NCBI RefSeq assembly: GCF_943914565.1 | Contig: NZ_CALUCN010000025.1 | Span: 1-29,953, forward strand | DNA: 29,953 nucleotides | Source: an uncultured Tessaracoccus sp. | GTDB lineage: Bacteria > Actinomycetota > Actinomycetes > Propionibacteriales > Propionibacteriaceae | Direction: 5' to 3' | Part shown: positions 15,644 to 23,310 of the stretch, in pieces | How the letters are laid out: the number at the start of each line of letters is the position of its first letter | How positions within the stretch are numbered: the first letter of the stretch is position 1 | The notes under the pieces: model-generated | What the model was told of the DNA's origin: nothing | Database searches by the model: none | What the model saw: the letters and a program-made list of their open reading frames with translations, nothing else | Translations under genes and position numbers: made by a program

Positions 15644-16410
15644 GCGCGCACCTCCGGAGCGGGGTCGTCGAGTCCGAAGGCCGAGGCGTGCTCGTCGGCC
15701 TCGGGGTGGTGGTCGCCGTGGCCGACGTCGTGGTGGCCCAGGTGGTCCTCGTCGGCCAGGCGCCCGTCGCAGAGCGTGACGCGGCGGTCGATCTCCATGC
15801 TGCGGATCTCGTGCAGCACGACGAGCAGGCCCTTGTCGTTGCGGTGCACGAGTTCGCCCAGCAGCTCGGCCAGCCCGTCCTGGGAATGGAGGTCGACGCC
15901 GGCCATCGGCTCGTCCATGATGAACAGCTCCGGCTCGGTGGCGAGCGCCCGGGCGATGAGGGTGCGCTGCTTCTGCCCGCCGGAGAGTGCGGCGAAGGGC
16001 CAGTGTGCACGGTCGGCGAGGCCGACGACGTCGAGGGCGTGGTCCAGCGCCTCCTTGTCGGCGTGGGACATCGGGAGGAAGGGTCGACGGTGGGGCAGCC
16101 GGCCGGATGCGGCCACCTCGCGGACGGTGGCGTTGGGCACCTGGATCGAGCCGTGCTGGGGGACGTAGCCCACCTTGTGCCAGTCCCGGAAGCGTGCGAC
16201 GGGGGTGCCGAACAGGCGGATGCTGCCCTCCTGGTGGGGCAGCAGGCCGACGATGGCCTTCACGAGCGTCGACTTGCCGGAGCCGTTGCCGCCGAGCACG
16301 GCGACGGTCTCACCTCGGTGCACGGTCACGCCGACGTCGCGCAGGACCGGGTTGGTTCCTCGCGCGACGTAGACGTGTTCGGCACGGATCAGTTCGTCAG
16401 TGGCATCCAT
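15640..16410 (-). CDS. znuC: Zinc ABC transporter ATP-binding protein ZnuC
   Basis: A 256-aa ATPase subunit. Walker A is GGNGSGKST (residues 40-48), the Q-loop region reads VGYVPQHG, the ABC signature is LSGGQKQR, and Walker B is LFIMDEPMAGVD, followed by the switch histidine in VLHEI. The C-terminal 30 residues contain a further His/Asp-rich stretch (EDHLGHHDVGHGDHHPEADEH), echoing ZnuA and ZnuB. It starts at ATG 16410, overlapping the znuA 3' end by 14 bp, and its stop overlaps the znuB start. It energises zinc import at the inner face of the membrane. Confidence 0.94.
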   Translation of the reverse strand: MDATDELIRAEHVYVARGTNPVLRDVGVTVHRGETVAVLGGNGSGKSTLVKAIVGLLPHQEGSIRLFGTPVARFRDWHKVGYVPQHGSIQVPNATVREVAASGRLPHRRPFLPMSHADKEALDHALDVVGLADRAHWPFAALSGGQKQRTLIARALATEPELFIMDEPMAGVDLHSQDGLAELLGELVHRNDKGLLVVLHEIRSMEIDRRVTLCDGRLADEDHLGHHDVGHGDHHPEADEHASAFGLDDPAPEVRA

Positions 16411-17428
16411 TCGCTTCCTTCAGCGCCTTGAGGTTCGCGCGCATGATGGAAGGGTAGTCGTCGCCGGGGGACTTGTCAGTGACGCCCTCGAGCGGGTCGA
16501 GCACGGCGGTCTTCAGCCCCAGGTCGCCCGCGATGGCCTTGGACACCGCCGGGCTCGTCAGGGTCTCGAAGAAGATCGTCGTGACGTGGTGCTCCTTGGC
16601 GAGGCCCTGCACCTCGGCGATCCGGGCCGGTGAGGGCTCGCCGTCGGGGTTGATGCCGGAGATACCGATCTCCGTGAGGCCGTACTCGTGGGCGAGGTAG
16701 TTGAACGCCGCGTGCGCGGTGATGAACTCCTTGCGGTCGCACGACGTGAGCCCGGCGCGGTACTCCTCGTCGAGCGTGCTCATCTCCTTGGCGAACGCGT
16801 CGGCGTTCTTGGTGAACGTGTCCTTCAGATCCGGGTACTGCTCGCCGAGCTGCGTCGCCATGGCCTGGCCGACCTCGGTCATCCGCTTCGGGTCGAGCCA
16901 GTAGTGCGGGTCGTGGTCACCGTGGTCGTGCTCGTCGTGCCCTTCGTCGGCGTGCTCGTCGTGGCCCTCCTCCGAGTGATCGTGGCCCTCCTCCGAGTGG
17001 TCGTGGCCCTCCTCGGCATGGTCGTCGTGACCTTCCTCGCCGTGGTCGTGGTCGTGGCCCTGCTCGGATGCCGGCAGCAGCTCGACGGTCTTCGCGACGT
17101 CGAGGACGTGCTCGTTGCCGGACTGCTCGACCGCCTCGTCGACGGCGGGCTGGAACTGGTGCAGGTACATCACGAGATCCGCCTTGCCGATGTCCGCGAC
17201 CTGGCTGGGCTTCAGCTCGAGCCCGTGGGCCTCCTGGCCGGGCGCGGTCAGCGTCTGCACCTCGGCGGCGTCGCCGACGACCTGCTTCGCGGTGTACTCA
17301 AGGCCGTAGAAGGCCACGACGACGGTGGGCTTGTCGCCGTCGCCGCTGGCGCCATCGGTGCTGGCGGGGGAGGAGCAGGCGGCGAGGCCCAGGGCAGCGG
17401 GCAGGAGCAATGCAGCAAGCTTTTTCAT
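16397..17428 (-). CDS. znuA: Zinc ABC transporter substrate-binding lipoprotein ZnuA
   Basis: A 343-aa cluster A-I metal-binding protein. It begins MKKLAALLLPAALGLAAC, a lipoprotein signal with lipobox LAAC and C18 as the lipidated residue, so it is anchored outside the membrane. The fold motifs are PTVVVAFYGLEYTAKQVVGD, the conserved HxL-type LELKPSQ..., DPHYWLDPKRM (metal His) and a later AHAAFNYLAHEYGL (metal His). Between them is a long His/Glu/Asp loop made of GHDHSEE-type heptads. ATG 17428 is chosen because it starts the signal peptide cleanly and has GATAAT 7 bases ahead; upstream in-frame ATGs at 17437 and 17464 would spoil the signal. It is the first gene of the operon and is controlled by the overlapping Zur-like box. 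Confidence 0.94.
   Translation of the reverse strand: MKKLAALLLPAALGLAACSSPASTDGASGDGDKPTVVVAFYGLEYTAKQVVGDAAEVQTLTAPGQEAHGLELKPSQVADIGKADLVMYLHQFQPAVDEAVEQSGNEHVLDVAKTVELLPASEQGHDHDHGEEGHDDHAEEGHDHSEEGHDHSEEGHDEHADEGHDEHDHGDHDPHYWLDPKRMTEVGQAMATQLGEQYPDLKDTFTKNADAFAKEMSTLDEEYRAGLTSCDRKEFITAHAAFNYLAHEYGLTEIGISGINPDGEPSPARIAEVQGLAKEHHVTTIFFETLTSPAVSKAIAGDLGLKTAVLDPLEGVTDKSPGDDYPSIMRANLKALKEANGCH
16960..17022 (-). repeat. Three 21-bp tandem repeats inside znuA
   Basis: Three consecutive 21-bp units begin at 16960, 16981 and 17002, each starting CGTGGCCCTCCTC on the plus strand. The first two differ at one base (GAT/GGT end); the third is more diverged. They encode the heptads GHDHSEE/GHDDHAEE-like of the metal-binding loop. 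The length is a multiple of three, so copy number can vary without a frameshift. Confidence 0.8.
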
Positions 17429-17464
17429 GGGAATCATTATCAATAGACGTGCGCGACGATGCAA
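17428..17464 (-). promoter_or_regulatory. znuA promoter with Zur-like box
   Basis: On the minus strand, TTGCAT (17464-17459), a 17-base spacer and GATAAT (17441-17436) lead to ATG 17428, 7 bases after the -10. The plus-strand segment TGGGAATCATTATCA (17428-17442) is a 7-1-7 inverted repeat (5 of 7 pairs) like Fur/Zur boxes (TGATAATGATTATCA type) and covers the -10 box and the start. Zinc-bound Zur would block transcription here. Confidence 0.6.
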
Positions 17465-17517
17465 ATCGGGCCGTGCGGTGGCTCGCCCCGACGCCGCGAT
17501 GGCGCTTGAATGAAGCC

Positions 17518-17793
17518 ATGCTCGCGATGACCCGCTTCCGTGACCTCGACAACCCGACGCTCGAGGGGCTGCACGCCGTCGCCGAACGGTGGCGGGCGCT
17601 GCCCGGCAACGAGTCGGTGGCGGTGCTGCACAGCGCCGACGAGCCGGGGCTCGTGGCGCTCGTCAGCCACTGGCGCCAGGTCGGGGACTACCGCCGAGCG
17701 CTGGGCGGCGTCGAGATGAAACTCCTGCTCACGCCCGTGATGCTGCACGCGATCGACGAACCCTCGGTGTACCTCCGCGCCGACGAACGCTGA
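17518..17793 (+). CDS. Small protein resembling antibiotic biosynthesis monooxygenase (ABM) domain
   Basis: A 91-aa protein that fits a dimeric alpha/beta-barrel (ABM-like) fold: an N-terminal strand with MTRFR, a helix (TLEGLHAVAERWRAL), the strand PGNESVAVLHSADEPGLVALVSHW, then VGDYRRALGGVEMKLLLTPVM and the closing AIDEPSVYL. The pattern W-x-(D/Q)VGxYRRAL...VK...PVL..AIDEPS is typical of small actinobacterial proteins annotated as ABM family. Such proteins range from quinol monooxygenases to non-catalytic ones, so no reaction is claimed. ATG 17518 is used; ATG 17527 is also possible. It is divergent from znuA (89 bp) and followed by the alpha-galactosidase promoter. Confidence 0.68.
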   Translation: MLAMTRFRDLDNPTLEGLHAVAERWRALPGNESVAVLHSADEPGLVALVSHWRQVGDYRRALGGVEMKLLLTPVMLHAIDEPSVYLRADER

Positions 17794-17808
17794 CTGCCGC
17801 GCCCCCTC

Positions 17809-17837
17809 TTCCGTTCGCATCCGGACTGTGCTACTGT
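17809..17837 (+). promoter_or_regulatory. Promoter of the alpha-galactoside operon
   Basis: TTCCGT (17809-17814) and TACTGT (17832-17837) are 17 bases apart, with transcription expected near 17844. A 27-bp palindrome follows directly. Confidence 0.5.
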
Positions 17838-17838
17838 G

Positions 17839-17865
17839 CACTTATCTTTGCAGCGAAGGAAAGTG
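17839..17865 (+). promoter_or_regulatory. 27-bp palindromic operator candidate before the alpha-galactosidase gene
   Basis: Arms CACTTATCTTTGC and GCGAAGGAAAGTG flank a central A (17852); 10 of 13 positions are complementary. It covers the expected transcription start and runs into the Shine-Dalgarno region (GGAAAG, GTGAGG). A ROK repressor gene ends the operon and is the natural candidate to bind it. Confidence 0.55.
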
Positions 17866-17872
17866 AGGCGTC

Positions 17873-20023
17873 ATGATCGGCCGACTGATCAGCATGCGGA
17901 GCGCAGGGGTGGGCGTGATCCTGCTCGCACCCGAGGACTCGATCCCCGAGGTGCTCCACTGGGGCCCGGACCACGGCGAGACAACCGTGGACGAGCTGCA
18001 GACGCTCGTCGACGTGACGCGCCTGGCCCGCGCCAACAACGCCATCGACGCCTCGCCCCGGATCGGCATCCTGCCCGAGGCGCGCTTCGGCTGGGCCGGG
18101 GAGCCGGGCCTCGTCGGGGCGCGCGACGACGGCAGCGGCTGGAGTCCCGCCTGGCGGCGCACCCGCGTGCTCGTGGACGGTCAGCCCGTGGAGGAGGACC
18201 GGGCGTGCGGTGCCGCGCTGGTCGCCGTCGAGCTCCGCGCCGACGACGCCGGGCTCACGCTCACCGTCGAGGTCGAGCTGCGCGCCTCGGGGCTCGTGCG
18301 GGCCCGCGCCCACGTCGTGAACGACGCCGACGACGTCTACCGCCTCGACGCGATGACGCTGCTGCTGCCCGTGCCCGAACGCGCGGGCGAACTCCTCGAC
18401 TTCGCGGGACGGTGGGCCGTCGAGCGGCATCCCCAGCGACGGGCGTTCGCGCTGGGTGAGCACCGTCGCGAGAACCGCCGCGGGCGCACCGGCCACGACA
18501 GCGCCTACGTCCTCCACGCCGGCGTGCCGGGGTTCAGCTACCGCAGCGGCGACGTGTGGGCGGCCCACGTCGCATGGAGCGGCAACCACGTCTACGTCGC
18601 CCAGCACGAGGGCGGCGGCGCCAAGGCGATCGGCGGCGGCGAGCTGCTCCTGCCCGGTGAGATCCGCCTCGCCCGCGGCGAGGGCTACCGCTCGCCGTGG
18701 GTGGTGTTCAACTTCGCCACCGGCCTCGACGCCCAGGCCGCCCGCTTCCACGAGCACCTTCGCTCGCTGCCGGTGCACCCGACGACGCCCCGCCCCGTCA
18801 CGCTCAACACCTGGGAGGCCGTCTACTTCGACCACGACCTGGACCGGCTCCGCGCGCTCGCCGACCGGGCGGCCGAGCTGGGCGTCGAACGGTTCGTCCT
18901 CGACGACGGCTGGTTCGGCGGACGTCGGCACGACCGCGCCGGGCTCGGCGACTGGGTCGTGAGCCCCGACGTGTGGCCGGACGGGCTGCACCCCCTCGTC
19001 GACCACGTGCACGGGCTGGGCATGGAGTTCGGCCTGTGGATCGAGCCCGAGATGGTGAACATGGACTCCGACCTCGCTCGGGCACACCCCGAGTGGGTCA
19101 TGCAGGTCGCCGGCCGGCTGCCCGTCGAGTCCAGGCACCAGCAGGTGCTGAACCTCGGCGTCCCGGAGGCCCGCGAGCACGTCCTGCGCCAGCTCACCGC
19201 GATCTTCGAGGAGTACCGCGTCGACTACGTGAAGTGGGACCACAACCGGGACCTCGTCGACGCGGGCACCGCACCCGAGGGCCGCGCCGGCGTCGCCACC
19301 CAGACGCGCGCCTACTACGCACTGCTCGACGAGCTGCGCCGTCGCTTCCCGCACATGGAGATCGAGTCCTGCGCCTCCGGCGGCGGGCGCATCGACCTCG
19401 AGGTGCTCGAGCGCACCGAACGGGTCTGGGTCTCCGACAACAGCGACCCGGAGGACCGCCAGCGCATGCTGTGGTGGACCGGACAGCTGCTCCCGCTCGA
19501 ACTCATGGGCAGCCACGTCGCGTCGTCGCCGTCGCACGTCACCGGCCGCGTCCACGACGTCGAGTTCCGTGCCGCCACCGCGGTCTTCGGCCACTTCGGC
19601 ATCGAATGGGACATCACCGCCGCCACCGACGACGAGCTCGACCGGCTGCGTTGGTGGATCGACTGGTACAAGACCCACCGCGACGTCCTCCACACCGGCC
19701 GCGTCGTCCGCCTCGACCTGCCCGAGCCGGGCGTCCACGCCAAGGGCGTCCTCACCGACGAGCAGGCAATCCTCTCGCTCGCCGTGCTCGAGGGCACGCC
19801 CACCGTGAGCATCGGCCGCATCCGCGTGCCCGACCTGGACCCCGCGGCCCGCTACCGCGTGCACGTCATCGACCGGCAGGGCCTGCCCATGCCGGAGATG
19901 CAGGTGCCCTGGTTCGCCCACGACGGCGTCCAGCTCACCGGCCGCCAGCTCGCCACCGTCGGGCTCCAGGCGCCGACGATGCGCCCCGGCACGGCGGTGC
20001 TGTTCGTGCTCGACCGCGTCTGA
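17873..20023 (+). CDS. Alpha-galactosidase, glycoside hydrolase family 36
   Basis: A 716-aa intracellular enzyme (no signal peptide) that removes terminal alpha-galactose from melibiose, raffinose or stachyose-type sugars. It shows the GH36 plan: an N-terminal beta-sandwich (about residues 1-300), a catalytic TIM barrel (about 310-640) and a C-terminal beta domain. DDGWFGGRRHDRAGLGDW and GLWIEPEMVN are barrel signatures. The nucleophile is D456 in KWDHNR, and the acid/base lies in WVSDNSD (D522 or D525). SCASGGGRIDLE is also characteristic. Length is normal. ATG 17873 has GGAAAG/GTGAGG upstream. It leads an operon with sugar ABC-transport genes, so it hydrolyses the imported oligosaccharide. 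Confidence 0.95.
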   Translation: MIGRLISMRSAGVGVILLAPEDSIPEVLHWGPDHGETTVDELQTLVDVTRLARANNAIDASPRIGILPEARFGWAGEPGLVGARDDGSGWSPAWRRTRVLVDGQPVEEDRACGAALVAVELRADDAGLTLTVEVELRASGLVRARAHVVNDADDVYRLDAMTLLLPVPERAGELLDFAGRWAVERHPQRRAFALGEHRRENRRGRTGHDSAYVLHAGVPGFSYRSGDVWAAHVAWSGNHVYVAQHEGGGAKAIGGGELLLPGEIRLARGEGYRSPWVVFNFATGLDAQAARFHEHLRSLPVHPTTPRPVTLNTWEAVYFDHDLDRLRALADRAAELGVERFVLDDGWFGGRRHDRAGLGDWVVSPDVWPDGLHPLVDHVHGLGMEFGLWIEPEMVNMDSDLARAHPEWVMQVAGRLPVESRHQQVLNLGVPEAREHVLRQLTAIFEEYRVDYVKWDHNRDLVDAGTAPEGRAGVATQTRAYYALLDELRRRFPHMEIESCASGGGRIDLEVLERTERVWVSDNSDPEDRQRMLWWTGQLLPLELMGSHVASSPSHVTGRVHDVEFRAATAVFGHFGIEWDITAATDDELDRLRWWIDWYKTHRDVLHTGRVVRLDLPEPGVHAKGVLTDEQAILSLAVLEGTPTVSIGRIRVPDLDPAARYRVHVIDRQGLPMPEMQVPWFAHDGVQLTGRQLATVGLQAPTMRPGTAVLFVLDRV

Positions 20024-20039
20024 TCCCCACCCCTCACCG

Positions 20040-20060
20040 CCCCGTCCACGGTGGACGCGG
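20040..20060 (+). repeat. Inverted repeat between alpha-galactosidase and the first permease gene
   Basis: CGTCCAC (20043-20049) and GTGGACG (20051-20057) form a perfect 7-bp inverted repeat around one G, with further matches outside. As RNA it gives at best a 5-bp stem with a 5-base loop, so it might be an internal operator or an mRNA processing element between the enzyme and the transporter genes. Confidence 0.3.
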
Positions 20061-20091
20061 GCGTCCCGTCCCATGCCCATCGGAGGTGTGC

Positions 20092-20991
20092 ATGTCCACC
20101 ATCGCCCAGTCGCGGCGGCGCCGACCGCGCGACGACACGAGGCTCGCCCTCGTCATGATCCTGCCCGCACTCGTTGGCTTCCTCGTCTTCCTGCTGTGGC
20201 CGACGCTGCGCGGGATCTGGCTGAGCTTCACCGACTTCAACCTGCTCACCGAGCCGTCGTTCGTCGGCCTGCGGAATTACCAGCGCATGCTCGCCGACCC
20301 GGTGTTCTGGAACGCCGCCAAGGTCACGGTCTGGTACGTCGTCATCAACATCACCGTCCAGACCGTGGTCGCGCTGCTCATCGCCGTGCTCATGCACCGG
20401 CTCACGCAGTCGACGTTCGTCCGCTCGATCGTGCTCACGCCCTACCTCGTCTCCAACGTCGTGGCCGCGCTCGTCTTCCTCTGGATCCTCGACACCCAGC
20501 TGGGCGTCGGCAACCAGATCCTCGCCGCGATGGGGCTCGACCGATTGCCGTTCCTCGCTGACGAGGCCCTCGTCATCCCGACGATCGCGCTCATCAACGT
20601 GTGGCGCCACATGGGCTACACCGCGCTGCTCATCTTCGCCGGGCTGCAGACGATCCCGGACTCGGTCTACGAGGCGGGCCGCGTCGACGGCGCGTCGGAG
20701 TGGCGGATGTTCTGGCGCATCACGATGCCGCTGCTCAGGCCGATCCTCGCGCTCGTGCTCATCATGACGATCATCGGTTCGTTCCAGGTGTTCGACACCG
20801 TCGCGGTCACCACCAACGGCGGCCCGGTGAACTCGTCGCGCGTGCTGCAGCTCTACATCTACGACATGGCCTTCGGACGCTTCCAGTTCGGCTACGCCTC
20901 GGCGCTGTCCGTCGCCCTGCTCGTCATCCTCCTGATCGTCACCGTCGTCCAGTACCGCCTGGCCCGCGCCGGCGAGACCGACCTGAATTGA
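20092..20991 (+). CDS. ABC sugar transporter permease (MsmF/MalF-like)
   Basis: A 299-aa inner-membrane protein with six predicted transmembrane helices, of the carbohydrate-uptake CUT1 type. The MalF-like start RLALVMILPALVGFLVFLLWPTLRGIWLSFTDFNL and VGLRNYQRMLADPVFWNA are characteristic, and the EAA loop that docks the ATPase is seen in YEAGRVDGASEWRMFWRITMPLLRP. ATG 20092 has a strong GGAGG (20082-20086) 5 bases upstream, the best ribosome binding site of the operon. It pairs with the next permease and the lipoprotein; the ATPase must come from elsewhere. Substrate inferred from the neighbouring alpha-galactosidase: raffinose-family or melibiose-like sugars. Confidence 0.93.
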   Translation: MSTIAQSRRRRPRDDTRLALVMILPALVGFLVFLLWPTLRGIWLSFTDFNLLTEPSFVGLRNYQRMLADPVFWNAAKVTVWYVVINITVQTVVALLIAVLMHRLTQSTFVRSIVLTPYLVSNVVAALVFLWILDTQLGVGNQILAAMGLDRLPFLADEALVIPTIALINVWRHMGYTALLIFAGLQTIPDSVYEAGRVDGASEWRMFWRITMPLLRPILALVLIMTIIGSFQVFDTVAVTTNGGPVNSSRVLQLYIYDMAFGRFQFGYASALSVALLVILLIVTVVQYRLARAGETDLN

Positions 20992-20998
20992 GGCACCC

Positions 20999-21931
20999 AT
21001 GACCACCACCGCTTCGCCCACCCAGCGCGACGACGCGCGACCCCGGGCACGACGCCGCCCCTTCTCGTGGGGCAGGGCCGTCGCGTGGGCCGCCATGATC
21101 GTCATCATCGTCATCACGCTGTTCCCCTTCTACTGGATCCTGCGCACCGCGCTGTCCTCCAACGCCGCGCTCTACGCCGGCGCCGAGTCCTGGTTGCCCG
21201 TGGACGTCAACACCGGCAGCTTCGCCCGCGTGTTCGGCCTGCAGACCGGCGCCGAGGCCATCGCGGAGGGCGGCTCCGGCCAGGCCGTGCACTTCTGGCG
21301 CTACCTCGGCAACAGCTTCGCCGTCGCGACGATGGTCACGGTCGGGCAGGTGTTCTTCTCCGCCTGCGCCGCCTACGCGTTCTCGCGCCTGCGCTGGCGC
21401 GGGCGCGACCTGTGCTACGCCCTGTTCCTGGGCGGACTCATGGTGCCGGCGATCTTCACCTTCCTGCCCAACTTCGTGCTCATCAAGGAGCTGGGCCTCG
21501 TCGACACGCTGCTGGGCATCTCACTGCCGACGATGCTGATGACGCCGTTCGCGATCTTCTTCCTCCGGCAGTTCTTCGCCACCGTGCCGAGGGAGCTCGA
21601 GGAGTCCGCGCAGCTCGACGGGTCGAGCAAGCTGGGCACGTTCTTCCGGCTCATCCTCCCGATGAACGCGGCGCCCGTCACGACCATCGCGATCCTCACG
21701 TTCATCGCGTCGTGGAACGACTACTTCTGGCCGCTCATGGTGTCGTACTCGGAGCGCTCGACGGTGCTCACCGTCGGCCTCGGCATCTTCCGCGCGCAGA
21801 CGCCCCAGACGGGTCCGGACTGGTCCGGGCTCATGGCCGCGACCCTCGTCGCGGCGCTGCCCATGCTCATCCTCTTCGCGCTCTCCGCCAAGCGGATCGT
21901 GAACTCCATCGGATTCTCCGGGATCAAGTGA
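20999..21931 (+). CDS. ABC sugar transporter permease (MsmG/MalG-like)
   Basis: A 310-aa MalG-type subunit with six helices: VIIVITLFPFYWILRTALSSN at the start, NSFAVATMVTVGQVFFSACAAYAFSRLRWRGRD in the middle, and the EAA loop LEESAQLDGSSKLGTFFRLILPM. The loop residues about 60-95, between the first two helices, are longer than in many relatives (AALYAGAESWLPVDVNTGSFARVFG to GSGQAVHFWR). ATG 20999 follows the previous stop after AGGCACCC. It forms the membrane heterodimer with the upstream permease. Confidence 0.93.
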   Translation: MTTTASPTQRDDARPRARRRPFSWGRAVAWAAMIVIIVITLFPFYWILRTALSSNAALYAGAESWLPVDVNTGSFARVFGLQTGAEAIAEGGSGQAVHFWRYLGNSFAVATMVTVGQVFFSACAAYAFSRLRWRGRDLCYALFLGGLMVPAIFTFLPNFVLIKELGLVDTLLGISLPTMLMTPFAIFFLRQFFATVPRELEESAQLDGSSKLGTFFRLILPMNAAPVTTIAILTFIASWNDYFWPLMVSYSERSTVLTVGLGIFRAQTPQTGPDWSGLMAATLVAALPMLILFALSAKRIVNSIGFSGIK

Positions 21932-21939
21932 GGCACCCC

Positions 21940-23310
21940 ATGCACCACCACACCATCCTCCGACGCGCGCTCGCCCTCACGCTCGCCGCCCCGCTGGCCC
22001 TCGCGGCCGGGTGCGGCAGCCCGGGCGGGGGCTCGTCGTCCTCCGACGTCATCGACTACTGGCTGTGGGACTCCGCCCAGCAGCCCGGCTACCAGCAGTG
22101 TGCCGACGCGTTCGAGCAGCAGCACCCCGGCACGACGGTCCGCATCACCCAGTACGGCTGGGGCGACTACTGGAGCAAACTCACCGCCGGCTTCATCGCG
22201 GACCGCGCGCCCGACGTGTTCACCAACCACCTGAGCCAGTACTCGCAGTTCGTCGACCTCGACGTCCTCCTGTCGCTCGACGAGTTCGAGGCCACGAAGG
22301 ACGTCGACGACGACGCGTACGCCGAGGGGCTCGCGGCGCTGTGGAAGGGCCAGGACGGCCACCGCTACGGGATCCCGAAGGACTGGGACACCGTCGCGAT
22401 CTTCTACGACGCGAGTGTCACCCGCGCGGCCGGCATCGACGACGAGCAGCTCGCGAACCTCGACTGGAACCCGGACGACGGCGGCTCGTTCGAGCGTGTG
22501 ATCGCGCACCTCACCGTCGACGAGCACGGCGTCCGCGGCGACGAACCCGGCTTCGACAAGGACCACGTCGCGGTCTACGGACTCGCGTCCGAGGGCGGGG
22601 GCGGCAGCGCCCACGGCCAGACGCAGTGGGCGCCGTTCACGAGTTCGCTGGGCGGCTGGGAGCCCGTCGACCGCAACCCGTGGGCCACGCGCTTCAACTA
22701 CGACGACCCCCGGTTCCAGCAGACGATCGAGTGGTACTTCGGGCTGGCGGAGAAGGGCTACATGCCCCGGTTCGACACCTTCGGGGCCCAGACGGGTGCC
22801 TACCAGCAGCTCGCGGCGGGGCGCGCCGCGCTCAGCCTCAACGGCTCGTGGATGATCTCCAGCTATCTCTCGATCCCGGACATCGAGCTCTCGCTCGCGC
22901 CGACGCCCGTCGGCCCCTCGGGGTCGCGCGCGTCGATCTTCAACGGGCTCGCCGACTCCGTCACGCGTTTCGCCGACAACCCCGAGCTCGCCGCAGAGTG
23001 GGTGGCGTACATGGGTTCGGCCGAGTGCCAGACGGTGATCGCCGACGCCGGCGTCGTCTTCCCCGCACGCAAGGACGCCACCGAGCGGTCCCTCCAGGTG
23101 CGCAAGGATGCGGGGCTCGACGTGACCCCGTTCACGGTGCACCTCGACGAGGGCACGACGAAGCTGCTGCCCGTCACCCGGCACGCGGCCGACATCACCG
23201 CGCTCATGGAGCCCGCGCTCGAGGCGGTGTACACGGGCCGTGACCCGGCCGCGTCGCTGACCGACCTGAACGACCAGCTCAACACGCTGCTCGACCTCAC
23301 GCAGTCATGA
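21940..23310 (+). CDS. Extracellular sugar-binding lipoprotein of the ABC transporter
   Basis: A 456-aa family-1 solute-binding protein. The signal peptide ALALTLAAPLALAAGC ends in a lipobox with C25 lipidated, followed by a Gly/Ser linker. The mature part begins DVIDYWLWDSAQQPGYQQCADAFEQQHPGTTVRI and continues with ADRAPDVFTNHLSQYSQF, YGIPKDWDTVAIFYD and GRAALSLNGSWM, as in MalE/MsmE-like proteins. ATG 21940 is chosen because it begins the signal peptide; the open frame continues far upstream without sense. It captures the oligosaccharide outside the cell and hands it to the two permeases. The stop overlaps the ROK gene start (ATGA). Confidence 0.92.
   Translation: MHHHTILRRALALTLAAPLALAAGCGSPGGGSSSSDVIDYWLWDSAQQPGYQQCADAFEQQHPGTTVRITQYGWGDYWSKLTAGFIADRAPDVFTNHLSQYSQFVDLDVLLSLDEFEATKDVDDDAYAEGLAALWKGQDGHRYGIPKDWDTVAIFYDASVTRAAGIDDEQLANLDWNPDDGGSFERVIAHLTVDEHGVRGDEPGFDKDHVAVYGLASEGGGGSAHGQTQWAPFTSSLGGWEPVDRNPWATRFNYDDPRFQQTIEWYFGLAEKGYMPRFDTFGAQTGAYQQLAAGRAALSLNGSWMISSYLSIPDIELSLAPTPVGPSGSRASIFNGLADSVTRFADNPELAAEWVAYMGSAECQTVIADAGVVFPARKDATERSLQVRKDAGLDVTPFTVHLDEGTTKLLPVTRHAADITALMEPALEAVYTGRDPAASLTDLNDQLNTLLDLTQS

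Noticed and set aside
14543..16168. Plus-strand 541-codon frame opposite zur, znuB and znuC
   Set aside because: Arg/His/Asp-rich shadow; the opposite strand encodes a textbook zinc-uptake operon.
16960..17022. Tandem 21-bp repeats considered as a CRISPR or other array
   Set aside because: There are no spacers, the unit is a multiple of three and codes for the His-rich loop of ZnuA.
17506..17511. TTGAAT as a -10 box for the ABM-like gene
   Set aside because: Spacing to ATG 17518 is right (6 bases), but the nearly invariant A at position 2 is missing.
21067..21939. N-terminal extension of the sugar-binding protein ORF upstream of 21940
   Set aside because: It is an Arg-rich out-of-frame reading of the permease gene; the signal peptide starts at 21940.
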